Positions 12,075 to 26,445 of a DNA stretch of 64,000 bases are shown piece by piece. Positions within the stretch are counted from its first letter, which is position 1. Every line of letters begins with the position of its first letter. The DNA comes from Ceratopteris richardii. Its lineage: Eukaryota > Streptophyta > Polypodiopsida > Polypodiales > Pteridaceae. Below the pieces are notes generated by a model. The model searched no databases. It saw nothing but the letters and a program-made list of their open reading frames with translations, and was not told the origin of the DNA. The translations under genes were made by a program, and so were the position numbers. Location: NCBI GenBank assembly GCA_020310875.1, contig CM035435.1, positions 72,689,492-72,753,491 of the forward strand, in the 5' to 3' direction.

Positions 12075-12541
12075 ATGGACCCTACAAACACCATGGAGGA
12101 TTTCGGTGAGTCACCTCTACCCGAGGTAACACTCGAGCAACAACTTGAGCTCTTGCAGCACGAACTTCAAGGCACTCAGAACGAGATCCGGCAATGCGAT
12201 GTACTCCAAAAGATGAAAATTGATGAAGATAACCTTACAAGGGTGGTCAAAGCTATTGTCTCTGCCCAATCGGATGGCACACATTCCAAGATTGGTGTTA
12301 AAAATTACCAGTTTTTATGGTTTGATGGTCGTAAGGATGGCCCTTTAGTCCTTTCATGGTTGTCACATTTGATGATTTTTATACTGATGAAACATATGCT
12401 GAAAGTGTAAAAGTCAAATTTGCCACTAACTATTTAGTAGGAAAAGCTCAACTCTGGTGGAATGACATTGACTACCATACACATACCTTTAACTTTGAAT
12501 TTAAAGGTCAAATCATTACTTTGTCTTCACGACATGATTTC
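12075..12541 (+). pseudogene. G1 gag
   Basis: The frame starts MDPTNTMEDFGES and has a coiled, acidic N-terminus (EQQLELLQHELQG). The Retrotrans_gag core follows in another frame (VKVKFATNYLVGKAQLWW, about 12405-12460), so there is a frameshift near 12350-12400. The frame stops at 12541. The nucleocapsid knuckle and the protease are missing, as the sequence passes within a few tens of bases to the pol linker. Confidence 0.75.
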
Positions 12542-12553
12542 TAGCCATTTCCT

Positions 12554-14427
12554 TTGATTAGTCATACTCAAGTAAAACATGCATTTAGGAAAGGATTCAA
12601 TTCATGCATTGTTTTTGTCAATGTCATCAATGATTATACTCATACACTTTGTGATGCACATAAACCTTTCATGACTACTTATAAGGATTGTTTTATGTCT
12701 GAGTATTCCTCTGAACTACCCCCATCTCGAGGATCCTTTGACCATAACATAGACTTAGTCCTTGGTAGTTATCCTCCTCATAAAGCACCTTGTAGACATG
12801 GCCCACTACACCAAAAGGAAATAGAAAACCAAGTAAAAGACCTACTATAGAAAGGACTATTAAGGCCTAGTTCTTCCCCATTTGGAGCACAAGTTCTCTT
12901 AGTAGAGAAGAAGAATAAAACTTATCGAATGTGCATTGATTATAGAGTCCTTAACAAGATCACAATAAAGAATAGATACCCTATTCCTTGAATAGATTAT
13001 CTTTTAGATAAATTACAAGGAGCTCGTGTCTTTAGTAAAATTGATCTAAAATCGGGATACCATCAGATTCATATGACGCAAAGTGATATTTTTAAGACAA
13101 TATTTAGAACTCAAACCAGCCATCATGAATTTATGGTAATGCCCTTTGGACTTACTAATGCCCCTGCTACATTTGCACGAATGAGAAACAAAATTTTTCT
13201 TGATTACCAAGCTTTTGTTCTTGTATTTTTAGACGATATACTTGTTTAAGTAAGAATGATAGCGAGCATGAGAAGCATCTTAAAACAATTTTTCATTTAC
13301 TACGAGAGAACACACTTTACGCTAATCTTGAAAAGAGTTACTTCTTTCAATGTAAACTAGAATATCTTGGACATATTATTTCAAGTGAAGGTGTGCATGT
13401 GGATCCAAAAAATATTAAAGTTATAGTAGAATGGCCTACACCATAATCAGTCAATGATGTTCATTCTTTTCTTGGGTTGGATAGTTTCTATAGGAAGTTT
13501 GTTCGAAATTTTTCTTATTTAGCATTACCTCTTACCTTGTTATTGAAAAAGAAAAAAAAATTTGCATGGGGACTTACCCAACAACAATCCTTTGAAAACC
13601 TCAAACATGCACTTTCACATGCACATGTTTTATAGTTACCTAATTTTTCACAACCCTTTCATGTTCTTACTGACGCTAGTGGTTCAGGAATAGGTGTTGT
13701 TTTAATGCAAAATGATCATCCCATTGCATTTGAGAGTAGGAAACTTAATCCCTCATAAAAGAATTATAGTACATATGATAAAGAATTGTTACTAGTTGTG
13801 CATGCTTTGCGAATTTGGAAACACTATCTTATGGGCTCTGAGATCTTAATCAGAACCGATCAACAAGCTATTAAGCATTTATTAAATCAACCCTTAACCT
13901 TTGATCATCATCTTAAATGGGAATAATTCATTCAAAATTTCCAACCCATGATCCAATATCAGCATGGTAAAGCTAATGTTGTAGTTGATGCTCTTAGCCA
14001 ATTTCCTTCACATTCTGTTGTTTTGCATAATATTTCTTCCATCCAAATTCATTCTTTTTAAGAAATGGTTTCCACTTATGCATCTGATTTGTATTTCTCA
14101 TCTGCATGACATGACTTCAAGAATAGTGCATCTTTATCGGATGAACATTATACATTTCATAATGGTTTTCTTTATTTTCAACATAGATTATGCATGACCC
14201 AAGCTTTTAAAGATTTTTTTATCAAAGAAATGCATGAACCATCTTACATGGGTCATAGAGGCATAAAAAGCACCATTTGTACCTGCAAAGATTTCTTCTT
14301 TTGGCCACACATGGAAAAAGATATTGCACATTATGTTTCTCAATTCATTGTATGTGAGCATGTAAAATGTCATCATGGTAAACCATTTGGATTCTTAATG
14401 CCACTTCCCATTCCCAAAGAACCATGG
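12554..14427 (+). pseudogene. G1 pol: RT, RNase H, integrase zinc domain
   Basis: A decayed Ty3/gypsy pol. RT motifs in order: [19 protein letters not shown] (about 12930), [15 protein letters not shown] (13030), [12 protein letters not shown] (13140), FLDDILV (13225). RNase H follows (VLTDASGSGIG at 13665, TDQQAIKHLL at 13855), then the integrase zinc module (HEPSYMGHRG to CEHVKCH, 14230-14370) ending at PIPKEPW. The LTR of G2 is inserted exactly there. In-frame stops at about 12848, 12990, 13247, 13444 and 13633 make it inactive. Confidence 0.85.
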
Positions 14428-15055
14428 TGTGGGCAACAGTCAGAGCATCACAAGACAAGGGAGCCAAAATAAAGAATCAAAGCAAAGAGAAGGGCCAAGT
14501 AGGAAAAGCAGTCAAAGAAGATCCGGCAATTAGGCCATGACATTTTGATCGAGATAACTCCCTTTTAATAGTGATTTTCATCACTACATGAACATTGTAA
14601 ATACCATTTTTGTTAGATCAGACTCCATTTTCTTCAAGCCAAGGATTCCTCGAGCTTGAGGAATAAGTATTTATGTACCAATTTTCATAATTTTTAGAGC
14701 TCATTTGAGCCTCCAAAATAGCTTAGGAACCTAATTTTTAACTAGGCCGAACTCTAGGTCTGGATAGGGTCACTAGCTATTCAAAAACTATAAAAGGAGC
14801 TAGAGAGCTCATTTTTGAGGAGAAAAAATTGTAGTTTGAACTAAGAAGAGCTCTTGTTATTGTCTTTTGATCTTAATCAAAGCTTCCATTGTCTCACTCT
14901 TTGTTCTTAACTGTGTGCACGTGTGAATGTATGTGTGTGCATGCTTGTGTGCTTCTCATCACCACTTGTGCAAATCACTTGCTCAAGGTCCTCATACCAT
15001 CCTCATGTCTTCCTGGATTGACATTAAAGGAGGTGCTACTCACCACTGAGCTACA
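14428..15055 (+). repeat. 5' LTR of G2
   Basis: It begins TGTGGGCAACAGTCAG right after the broken G1 integrase codon for EPW, and ends near GAGCTACA at 15055 (or 3 bases later), just before the primer-binding site. No second copy is present, so the 3' boundary rests on the primer site alone. Confidence 0.65.
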
Positions 15056-15063
15056 CCAAATTT

Positions 15064-15081
15064 TGGCACCGTTGCCGTGGA
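15064..15081 (+). promoter_or_regulatory. Primer-binding site of G2
   Basis: TGGCACCGTTGCCGTGG is close to the TGGCGCCGTTGCCGGGG site used by many plant Tat/Athila gypsy elements, with substitutions. Confidence 0.7.
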
Positions 15082-15529
15082 ACAAGCTTTAACGGCGAGT
15101 GTGTGATGGTAAGATGTAGAGTAGAGACATTGGAAGGAGTAGGTAAGAATTTTCTTTTACTTGTTTTTACCTTCCTCTTCACTTCTACACACCATATCCA
15201 TTCATCATCATCTTCATCACCGCGACCATATACCTCCATCTCCATTCATTACATCATTTTCACTTGAGAGCAAGAGCAAGAGAGAGCTTCTATGCGCACT
15301 TGTTTTCTATGTTTTTCTGAGCATTCTTGTAGGTATCAGCTTCCATTGTAGCTATAGCAGCTCCAGAAGGTGACAAAACTATCAGTGTAGGCTCTGAGAC
15401 ATTGAACTCTGCCAATCGCGATCGATAGAAAGATTCGATTGTTGGTAAAACAAAGTGCACAACCACAAAGTACATGATTAGCACATTCTAGATCACTAAT
15501 AACAGTCTAAAAATTCCTTAATTCTCTAT

Positions 15530-15945
15530 CAGTCGTGATTGACACCGTCGATCGTGATTGAAAGCCAGGATATATGCCTCTGTCAATCGTGACCGATGAC
15601 AGCGACGATCAACAGAAACCATCGATAGAGCCAATCGACAGATGCGTCAATCGCGACCAACACTATCGATCGTGATCGACAGCCAAGAATAAATGAATAT
15701 GTCAGCCACGATTGACACCATCGACTGCAACTCATTGAAATTTCATGATTGACAAAACAATTCGCATGCCCATGTGTCCATCGCGATGGACACACCCTCG
15801 ATTGACTGAAATCATGCCAAAACTTGTAGAAAAATTGTCGATCATGATTGACTACCCTCACGACTAATACCATCAATCATGATTGACACCATCGATCGCG
15901 ATTGACAACCCTTGCAATCGACACTATCGATCGCGATTGACAAAA
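15530..15945. repeat. Degenerate ATCGCGATTGAC repeats in the G2 leader
   Basis: The words TCGATCGTGATTGAC, TCGATCGCGATTGAC and near variants, with or without an ACACCA spacer, occur about a dozen times. They are partly palindromic (CGATCG). The same style of word recurs in the 5' leader of the LINE at 49.37-49.6 kb. Confidence 0.8.
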
Positions 15946-16827
15946 TTTTTGGCACATTTTAGGGTTTGAATTATAAGCATATTTTTGGCAAATTTCAATA
16001 AAATTAAGGGGTAATTGAGCATAAGGAAACCTTGGAAAACACTGTTGGCTAGGCCTGAGTGCTTGAATTCCCTATTTTGACCCCTAAGTGCCTGCCTGAT
16101 CATAACTTCATCATACGAACATTTGGTACAAGTATTTTTAAGTTGGTCATTAGTTGGGATTAGGTTGTCAGAAGACTTTTAGGGCAAGTGTGAAAACAAG
16201 GATCTATACTTTTTTGTGGATGTTTAAAGGTTGTGTTGTCTGTGTATTCATCTTTGATCTAGCTCAATACTAATTCGTAAACCTTCACAGGTCTTTGGTG
16301 CGCAAGCAAGGGGCTTCAAGCAAACTTGGTGAGGTGAACATCTAGCTTCGGCGAGTGTGTCTTGGGATCACTTAACAGTCTGAAAAGCAAGAGGCTCGAG
16401 GTTGGGAATTCTCTTAACCTTCTTAGTCAATTCCTAGCTTAGGCTAAGTGCGGGTTGTGCTAGAAGTAAGTCAGGGTGACGATAGGCATCTATCAAGTTG
16501 AAGACTACTTAAACACTCAAGTTCAAGCAAAAATATAATCTCTTTGTGATCGATAACTTTAAGGGAGAGAATTTAACATGGTATGATCAACTTAAAGTGC
16601 AAAAATTCACTCAAGTATTCATGTGTTATCTGCCAAGAGCATGAACATGATAACCAACTAAAAACGAACCAAGTGATTGATACAAATTGATCTGCAACAA
16701 GGTTGTACGTGGTGTAAAATTGGGGTTGTTCAATCAGACATATGAACCTTAGATCAGGACAACATCTAGGGAGAGATAGACAAAGCCTTAGGTCTTCAGA
16801 GGCTAGTGTCAATCACACTGCTAAGTC

Positions 16828-19307
16828 TTGGGCCCAAAGTTGAGCGAATATCTGTACTATTCTAGCTTTGAGACTAGCGAATCAGGGATGTCTTACAGTA
16901 TGGAGAGACCCATAGGAAGTTCAGGTGTGGCTTACTTAGAAAAACCCGAAGGCCCTTACAAAACTCAATTTGAATACATTAGGACCAACCAATTAGGTGC
17001 TCACATCTATGAGGACAATCTAAGAAGATCTGTTGTCTAGATTAAAAACTATGATTAAAATCTATGATCAACCCCTTGGACTAGAACATGCGGTAGTCAA
17101 ATTCCAGAATGGTGCATACATAGATAAGGAAGGAACAATGTACGTAGTTGCCAACCAACCGGATAGAACAAATGAATTCGGTAATGTGATTGCAGAGACA
17201 GACATAGGTGACATAGAGCAAGGGAACTTAGGAAGAGAGCCCAGAACTCCCCGAGGCAAATCAGTCCTAACTAGAATCATCACTCCAGAGTGGGTTCCCC
17301 AAGACAATAAGAGCGTAGATCTGCTCTTAAACTGAGAGCCCGACAAGGTTTTTAGAGGTATAATCCGGACCAGCGTAATGAAGTAGGAATGCTCACAATC
17401 TATGAGTTTAAAGATCGTGATAGCCCAGGCAAAGTGACCTATTTAGACAATACTTCGAAGAGGATCTTTGTCATCTCAAAACATGGTAGGCATGCCTACA
17501 CTTGGAAGGGTGAATTTGATTTTCCCCAACCAAGATCTCATGTCTATTATGGCCACCAAGGAGCTAGAACATCCCAAGCTCATGGAGCTCAAAGGGACAA
17601 GAGTAGAGATAGGCTGGAAGTAAGCTTTGCTAACCCACTAGGAAGAGAAAGCATGAGAATAGAGATGGATAGAATGGAAAATGAGAAATATAGAGACCCA
17701 AGGAATCAAAGAAATGTAGATGAATTCCCTCTACCCAGGCCTAGAGAACACACTAGGACCTTGAGGCCTACACAATTGCTTAAGTCCATGAAGAATTGCT
17801 TCGATGGCAATGGAGACCCGTACGATCATGTGGTAGAATTTAGGCAAGTCTTGAAGGCTGAGCAAGTTGATGACCTGTTCACGCAATACAACGCTTTTGT
17901 TGTAAAACTCAAGAACCCTGCCTTGACTTGGTTTCAACCACTACATGAGAGGCAATTTAGGAATATAGACCAGTTACTAGAAGCCTTCATTATAGAATTT
18001 TCTAAGGGTGGCATCAAACACAACACCTCCTCACTGATCCATGGCTTCAAACAAACACCTCAAGAGACAGTCAAACTTATAGGAAGAAGATTCGGGCAAT
18101 ACCTAGAGAGATGCCCTATTCTTGAGTTACCCACTCCAGCCAAAACAAGTGGCCTTATTTCTAGATGGATTGTTAAGTACCAAACTAAGATCGTATGTGT
18201 ACTTTGAAGGAACCTAGATCCATAGAAGAGTGTGTACGCATGTGCATAGACATTGAGGATAACCTAGGGGAGGATTTAGAGCTTTCAAAAATCTACAAAG
18301 ATTCAGATAGCTCTATTAGCCTCAATTCAAATCCATCCACATATATAGAGGAACTTGCAGAGAAGGTAGCTCAGAAGTTAGGTGTCTCTAGCAAACAAAT
18401 ACCGAGATTGTCCCTAGGAAAATGATGCTATACCTGTGGAGGAGACCATATGGCTAATGTGTGGCCTATCATGGCTCAACCCCAAGTGAACCCTAATAGC
18501 CAATATTGCACCATAGAAAGGAGATATACCAACCACACTGCTCGAGACTGCCCCTATAACAAACAAGTTGTTAGACAAAATTATCCTCAGTCATATCCAC
18601 AACAAGGAAAATACCAGAATCAGTATCCACAGCAGTAGTATGGTAGGCCCCAACAACTCTATCAACCACCTTATCAAGGGCAGCAAAGACCTCAACCAAT
18701 TCTAGCGTAGCAACTCCCTCCTCTAGCCAATGTGATTCCAGTGAAGTATGCAGCTATAGAAGAAAATCTGAATAGAGCCTTAGTGCCAATAACACCATTA
18801 CTTTCAGAAAGTGACCCAAGTGATCATAGTTTTGACTCTACTCATATTGATAGCCCACAGGCTTACTACATGTAGTTACCTGAGTATAATGATTCATATT
18901 ATTATGAAGACTCGAGTGAACCTAGTTGGGAGCCACAGTATGCAAATGTCATGTACGCAAACCCCAACTCTAGACCTCAACCTAGGGAGATAAGACCTCC
19001 ATATCCTAGAGGACCATGCTACCGATGTCAAGGAGATCACCTCATGCGAGAATGCCCTATGCTTGCACCTACACAAACCCAATCTGTGATAATTCAAGGT
19101 TTCTATCTAGATTGTGGGAAGGAGCACCTGCTATAAGATCGTCCCAAGAACCCCAAAAATATACCAAAAATTAATCCTATCAATGTTATTGGGTTAGTGG
19201 TAGACTCTACGGGAAGTGTGACATCCACTACCCTAGTGCAAGTCATCACAAGGGCTCAGACATTTAAGCAAAACTGAGTTAGGCCAGGAAAAGACTTCTA
19301 AGGTTAA
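16828..19307 (+). pseudogene. G2 gag with CCHC-like knuckles
   Basis: A gypsy gag broken into frames at 16828, 17033, 17389 and 18195. The Retrotrans_gag core lies at about 17760-18160 (FDGNGDPYDHVVEFRQVL, LTWFQPL, FSKGGIKHNTSSL). A glutamine- and proline-rich stretch follows (18590-18720). The zinc knuckles are imperfect: CYTCGGDHMANVWP (18428) lacks the last cysteine, and CYRCQGDHLMRECP (19018) has one residue less than the standard spacing. The frame is interrupted at 19308 by G3 and resumes at 30695. Confidence 0.8.
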
Positions 19308-20325
19308 TGTTGGGGGTTTCTTGGACAAGAAGGGATTTGAGTGTTTGTAGGAGAAAAGGGAAAGACAAGAAGAAAGATACACACTAGAAGCCTCTGTTGA
19401 TTGATTATAATAAGACAAATACAATGGTGATGCACAATACAATCCAATGCTTCTGTGCAAAATCTCACAGAGTGCTCAATTACAAAATACCAAATACCCA
19501 AGGTCTTGTTGCTGCCGGAATCCTCTGCACCAGACCTCCACCTTCTCCAAGCCTGCACTTGTGCACACCTTATACCAAGCTTCCAATAAGAGGGAGGGAT
19601 GGACACCTTCTGTCGGCACACGCACATTGCAATGAGACCTTGGGATCCTTGGGGGACTAGCTTAGCACTTCTCTGCACACTTCTTAGTCACTCTTCATGC
19701 ACACCTTGCACTTCACTTCTCTGCGTCGCACACTGTGTGTCTCTTGCACTTCTCTCTCTTCCTAACTTAGACTATGCTCACCTTGCTTAGTCTTTCTTAC
19801 ATTGTCTTAGTCTTGAGTGTCGATTCACGTACACTCCTAACTGCAAGAGTATCTTGGTGCTCACTTTGATGTCCCAAGATTGTCTTCAAAAGTGGGTAGC
19901 CAACGAATCCCTATTTTGTCCTGTAGTGACTTTAGACTAAAACAAAAAAAAATTAATTGGGGGGCCATACTTTCACTTCTGCATACGTTGCCACTTCACA
20001 TACCTTCACATTTTTGCCTTTTGATTCTTCACTTGTGCACATAAGGGAGGGTTCACCTGAACCTTCTAAAACACTTTAAAAACACTTTGAACCTTAGAGA
20101 AATTAGAGAAATATTTTTGCAACCTGCAACCAACTTTCTCCAATTTACCGTTTGTGGACAATTAATTGTGCACTACCTGTGCACTTTGACACCTGAACTT
20201 CGAACACTTTGACTTCACCCATGTTGACTTTGACCTTAACATATTGACTTTGACCTTTTGACTTTGACTAAAATTGACTTTGATTGTGGTTGACTTTCAC
20301 CATTATGAATTTTATGGGTGCAACA
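19308..20325 (-). repeat. 3' LTR of G3
   Basis: A 1018-bp LTR, forward ends TGTTGGGGGTTTCTTGG and TATGGGTGCAACA. It is very similar along its whole length to the copy at 29675. It contains runs of the word TTGACTTTGAC near its forward right end. The adjacent GTTTCCCACCACCT (20326-20339) is, on the minus strand, a good polypurine tract. Confidence 0.85.
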
Positions 20326-21262
<937 letters not shown>

Positions 21263-21264
21263 AT

Positions 21265-21276
21265 TGGTATCAGAGC
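21265..21276 (+). promoter_or_regulatory. Primer-binding site of Copia-A
   Basis: TGGTATCAGAGC, two bases after the LTR; complementary to plant initiator-Met tRNA. Confidence 0.9.
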
Positions 21277-21616
21277 AGGTCGTCGCTTCATCTAGGGCAC
21301 CGTCGACACTCCTCCGTTTGCAGTCTCAGATTCGCACGAAATTTGGTGAGCATACTCAGGGTGTTTCCGAGATCAAAACAGCTTCGCTATGTGGTGCCGA
21401 AATCGCAATCTGAGCTCGTTTCGGCCTCCGAATGCACTATCACAATGCTTGTGTAGGCTATTTCGTCCTTTTGTCCCAAAGTTATATACCAGTTTCTGTT
21501 CGCCAATTTAAGCATCTCGAAGTCTGCTAAGGTCTAGCAGAACTCATCTGGGCAGTTCTGTTCAACTTTTTGAGATACACTCAATTTTCTACATCAAGGT
21601 ATTTTAGTCACCGGCC

Positions 21617-22690
21617 ATGGCTGAAAGCAGTGATGTATTCCGTATGTTGGTTGTTGAGGATAAGTTGGATGGTACCAACTACCCATTATGGGCTTATATG
21701 ATGCGACATGTATTGGTTGCAAAAGGACTGTGGAACATTGTGCAGGGTGTTGAAAGACGTCCTGTTACACCTGTGACTATAGGTACTAGAAATACAGGTG
21801 CTGGAGGTGTTGGAGCTGATGAAGATGGTGTCGAAGATGATATTGTGCAGATTCATGTTCGTGCTGTTGTTTCTGTTGCACCTACTGCATAGCAGATTTG
21901 TTGGGATGGCAGAGATGCCCAGGCACATGCATTGATAGCTTTGTCTATCCAACATGCCATTATTCCTCACATACGCTCTTGCAGAACAGCTAGGGATGCT
22001 TGGGATACACTTACCACATTGTACCAAGCTAGGAATGAGGCTCGTGTTGCTTATCTCCGAAAACAGTTGGAGAGTGAGCACATGAATGAAGGTGATTCTA
22101 TGGACAGTTTCCTAACGAAGATAAAAGATTTGAAGGAACAGTTGATTTCTGCTGATGAGGTTATACCAGATAGCTCACTTGTGCAGACCGTTCTGAATGG
22201 TCTTCCTGACTCATATCAGAGTTTTGCTTCTACTCTTCGGTTGATGATGCAAGGCAATCCGAACGCCTTATCATTTGAGGAGTTAGTCTCTATTCTGTTG
22301 AAGGAAGATCAGTCTAGGCAGAACAGGTCCATTATGCAAGTTGCAGATCAAGCTTTCCTGGCTAGTCAAAAGGGCAAAGGAAAATGGAGCTCTTCTACTA
22401 GTAAGCAGAAATTTGCAAATGCTGCACATTCAAAGAACCAAGACAAAGATGAGAAAAAATCAGAAAAGCAGAAATTGTTTTGTAAGTACTGTAAAGGCAA
22501 TGATCATATCATAAAGAACTGTCCAAAACTGGCTGATAAAGAGGCAAAGAAGAAAGAGGCTGGAATGGTTGTTGCAGAGGCCTCTACACCAAAAACAGAG
22601 TCTGCAAATCTTGTGCAAGAAGAAGAATGGGCATTTACTACTGTCTGCAGTTTTGACCCATCTTCTCATGATCAGTGCATGTCTGCAGTA
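21617..22690 (+). pseudogene. Copia-A gag
   Basis: The ATG at 21617 (GCCATGG context) opens MAESSDVFRMLVVEDKLDGT, the usual copia gag start, followed by the UBN2 region (YQARNEARVAYLRKQLES, about 22025) and a perfect CCHC knuckle CKYCKGNDHIIKNCP (22480). A TAG at about 21890 interrupts the frame once; the frame then reopens to the protease. The knuckle binds the RNA genome during packaging. Confidence 0.85.
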
Positions 22691-25600
22691 GACTCAGGTG
22701 TTTGGTACTTTGACAGTGGGGCGACCAAACATATTACCTCGCAGCGTAGTTTCTTCTCTTCACTCAAGCCTGCCCCTACAGGGAATACTGTTACCTGCGC
22801 CAACAACTCCTCTTATCCTGTTATGGGAGTTGGTAAGATCATTTTGACTACTATTATGGTAGTTCTTTCACTTTGTCAGATGCTTTATTTGTGCCAGGTA
22901 TAAAAAAGAATTTGTTATCAGTTTCTGCATTAGCCAAGATTGGCTTGGTTGTGAAATTTGTTGATGACAGGTGTACAGTTCATGATCTCTCAAATGGCGA
23001 TGTGATTATCGCTTCTGGCATTTTATGTCGTGGGTTGTATAAGCTCATAGACTATGAAAGATCTGTGAATGATTCAGCATGTGCAGTTCAAGATTCTCAG
23101 GCTATGTCAGATGCAAAGCTTTGGCATGCACACTTTGGTCATCAGAATTTTGCTAGTTTGCTATGCCTGTAGAAATCTGAAATGGTGTCCTCTTTGCCCA
23201 AACTTGAGGCACCTGGAAAACATGTTTGTTAAGGCTGTATTTTGGGCAAAATGCAGCGTTCTTCCTTTCCAAAAGATGGTTCAGTTCGGGCTACGCAGAA
23301 ATTCCAGCTTGTACATAGTGATGTCTGTGGTCCTATGCAGACACCCTCTTTTGGAAATTACCTTTACTTCGTGACTTTCATTGATGATTTTTCCAGGCAT
23401 GCATGGATATATCCACTCAAAGCAAAGTCCGAAGTGTTCATGTGCTTCAAACAGTTTTTGGTTTTGGCTGAAAATCTGTCAGCATGTAAAATGGGCACCC
23501 TCCGTTCTGTTCGAGGGGGGGAATATATGTCTTCAGATTTTAATGCATTTCTGGATGAACGTGGGATAAAACACCAGTGTACAGTGCCGTATACACCTCA
23601 ACAGAATGGAGTTGCTGAACGGAAGAACAGGTCTCTCATGGAGATGGCGAGGTGTATGGTCAAGAGTCAGGCTTTATCTCATAGTTTCTGGCTTGAGGCT
23701 GTCATGTGTGCAGCATATGTATTGAACAGGTGTCCCACTAAAGCACTGCAGTCTATCACTCCATATGAGGCTTGGCATGACCGCAAGCCATCTGTTGCTC
23801 ATCTGCATGTTTTTGGTTGTTTGGGATATGCATTAGTGCCTGAACAACATTGTAGAAAATTGGATGATAAAGCAGTTAAATGTATTTTTGTTGGATACAG
23901 TTCTAAAAGTAAAGGCTATCGCCTGTATCATCCACAGACTAAATGCATTCTGGTTAGCCGTGATGTTGTATTTGTGGAAGATGCTATTCAGCCATTGCTT
24001 TCATGTACTAAGGAGACATCTGTTAGCTCCAAAGACATGTATGATACTTTGATGCCTCTTTTTACAGGTGGACAGTCTAGTGCTCGTCCTAATGAGGCAA
24101 CTTCTCAGCCTTTGCAGGTTTCATATGATGATGCAAATCATTCCATTTCTGATGCAGATTTACATGATGCACTTGCTGATGAGAGAGCTGATATTGAGCA
24201 GGCAAAAACTATGCCAAAATGGCTGGTGCAGACTTTGCGTGATAGCAAATTAGATGCACCTTTGTCATATCGTACTCGTTCAGGCTCTCATAGTGCCTCC
24301 TTTGCATCAGATTGCTATGCTATGGCTGCATCTAGTCTCTGTGATGAGAATGAGCCTGTTTCTTTTGATGAAGCACAGAATTCAGAAAATTGGATGGCTA
24401 CTATGCAATCTGAATATGATGCTATAATGAAGAATGGTACATGGTCTTTATGTGACTTGCCTCCTGGCAAGAAGGCCATTGGCACTAAGTGGGTATACAA
24501 GCTGAAGCGTAAACCTGATGGTAGTTGATAGGTATAAGGCTAGGCTTGTTGCAAAGGGTTATGCGCAGGAAAGAGGCATTGATTTTGATGAGACCTTTGC
24601 ACCTACATGCCGTATGACTACTGTTCGGAGCATTTGTGCACTTGTAGCCCATCATGGTTGGAATGTACATCAGTTGGACATTAAAACAACGTTTCTGAAT
24701 GGTGACTTCCATGAAGAAGTGTATGTTTTTCAGCCCCGTGGCTTTGTGCAGAAAGGGCATGAAAACCAGGTGTGCAGGTTAAAGAAGGTGTTATATGGTT
24801 TAAAGCAAGCACCACATGCTTGGTATGAGAAGATACATGCCTATCTGATTGCACATGGTTTTGAGAACAGTCCAACTGAAAGCACCTTATATGTTAAGCG
24901 TGCTAATGATGTGCTTCTGATCATTGTTGTCTATGTAGACGACATGCTGCTCACTGGTCCTATTGAGAAGCATATTGCTGATTTTAAGGCTGATTTGCAT
25001 GCCTCATTTGAGATGTCTGATTTGGGACATTTGCATCACTATTTGGGCATTTAGTTTATGCAAGTTGATGGTGGAATGGCTTTGTGTCAAACGAAATATA
25101 TTGACACATTATTGCAGCGTTTTGGCCTTGAAGACTGTAAGCCTATTGCCACTCCTATGGAGACAGGTTTACGATTGAGTCTTCATGATGTTGGAGATGC
25201 AGTTGATGCTATTCTCTATCAGTAGGCTATTGGATGCTTGATTTACTTATGCATTACTTGGCCAGATATTCAGTTTGCTGTCTCACAGATGAGCAGGTTT
25301 ATGCATTGCCCAGGAGTCACGCATTGGAAGACAGTTAAGCGCATCTTTTGCTACTTGAGTGGTACTCGGCTACTTGGGTTGTTTTATCCCAAGGGGGGAT
25401 CACTACCGCCAGATTTGCATGCTTTTTCTGACTCAGATTGGGTTGGTTGCTATGACACTCGTGTGTCCACCAGTGGTTTTTGCTTCATGCTTGGTAGCTC
25501 ATGTACATCTTGGTTGAGCAAGAAGCAGCCTACTGTGGCCACTTCCAGTTGTGAGGTTGAGTATAGGGCAGCTTTCACAGCGACTGTTGAGTGTGTGTGG

Positions 25601-25887
25601 CTCAAATGCCTTATGGCTGATTTGGGTGTTGGCCAGTCTTCTGCCACCACCATCTTCACTGACAGTCAGAGCGCATTGCAGTTGCGAGGAACCCTGTGTT
25701 CCATGCTCGCACTAAGCACATTGAGGTGCATTATCACTATGTCAGGGAGAGGTTCTCTGCTGGGGAGATAAGCTTGGCATATGTGCCCACGCAGGAGAAC
25801 ATTGCAGACCTTTTCACGAAGGCTCTGCCTAGGGAGAAGTTTGAAGCTTTCCGCAAAGCTTTGGGCTTACTTCCTTTTGTGGAGTGA
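22691..25887 (+). pseudogene. Copia-A protease, integrase, RT, RNase H
   Basis: Protease: VWYFDSGATKHIT (22703). Integrase zinc module: LWHAHFGHQNF (23122). Core: FIDDFSRHAW (23380), then LRSVRGGEY (23500), where the catalytic aspartate of the usual RSDRGGEY is valine, and NGVAERKN (23610). RT: LDIKTTFLNGDF (24670), YGLKQAPHAWYEKI (24800), YVDDMLLTG (24930). RNase H: SDSDWVGCYD and TSSCEVEYR (25430-25560). Breaks: frameshift near 22855, TAG at 23170, TAA at 23231, frameshift near 24525, TAG at 25052 and 25223, frameshift near 25680. It cannot make a working polyprotein. Confidence 0.9.
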
Positions 25888-25897
25888 TTTCCACATC

Positions 25898-26124
25898 TGT
25901 TGATATATTTAGGTAGTGATGTGTGTGAACACTCTAGGACCGCCGGTGCACTTTTTTCCCTCTTTAGGAGGTTTTTTTCCCCCGGCTTGTATATACGCCT
26001 ATTGCCCTAATGGGCTACTTATCTTTGTACATTCTCTAGTAATACATTCAGTCTTGTGTGTTGTGCTCCAAGCTTCTTCTTCTTTCTTGTGTTGTTCGCG
26101 TGCTTCCGCAGACGTCTAACTCCA

Positions 26125-26127
<3 letters not shown>
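25898..26127 (+). repeat. 3' LTR of Copia-A
   Basis: 230 bp, same ends as the 5' LTR and six differences from it by eye. Confidence 0.95.
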
Positions 26128-26174
<47 letters not shown>

Positions 26175-26364
26175 TTTTTTTTGAATAACTGGAATGCACG
26201 TGCTTGGCTAAAAAAATAAAAATAAAGTAAAATTAAAAATTAAAAATAAGAAATAAATTAAAAAAGAAAAAATAAAATAATAATAATATAAAAAATAAAG
26301 AAAAAAGAAAACAAGGAAAAAAAATCAGAGGGGGGGGAAGGGGCGAGGGGGGGGTAGGGGGAGG

Positions 26365-26445
<81 letters not shown>

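Noticed and set aside
15530-15945. CRISPR-like array
   Set aside because: Repeats are short, degenerate and irregularly spaced, in a plant gypsy leader; no spacers of constant length.
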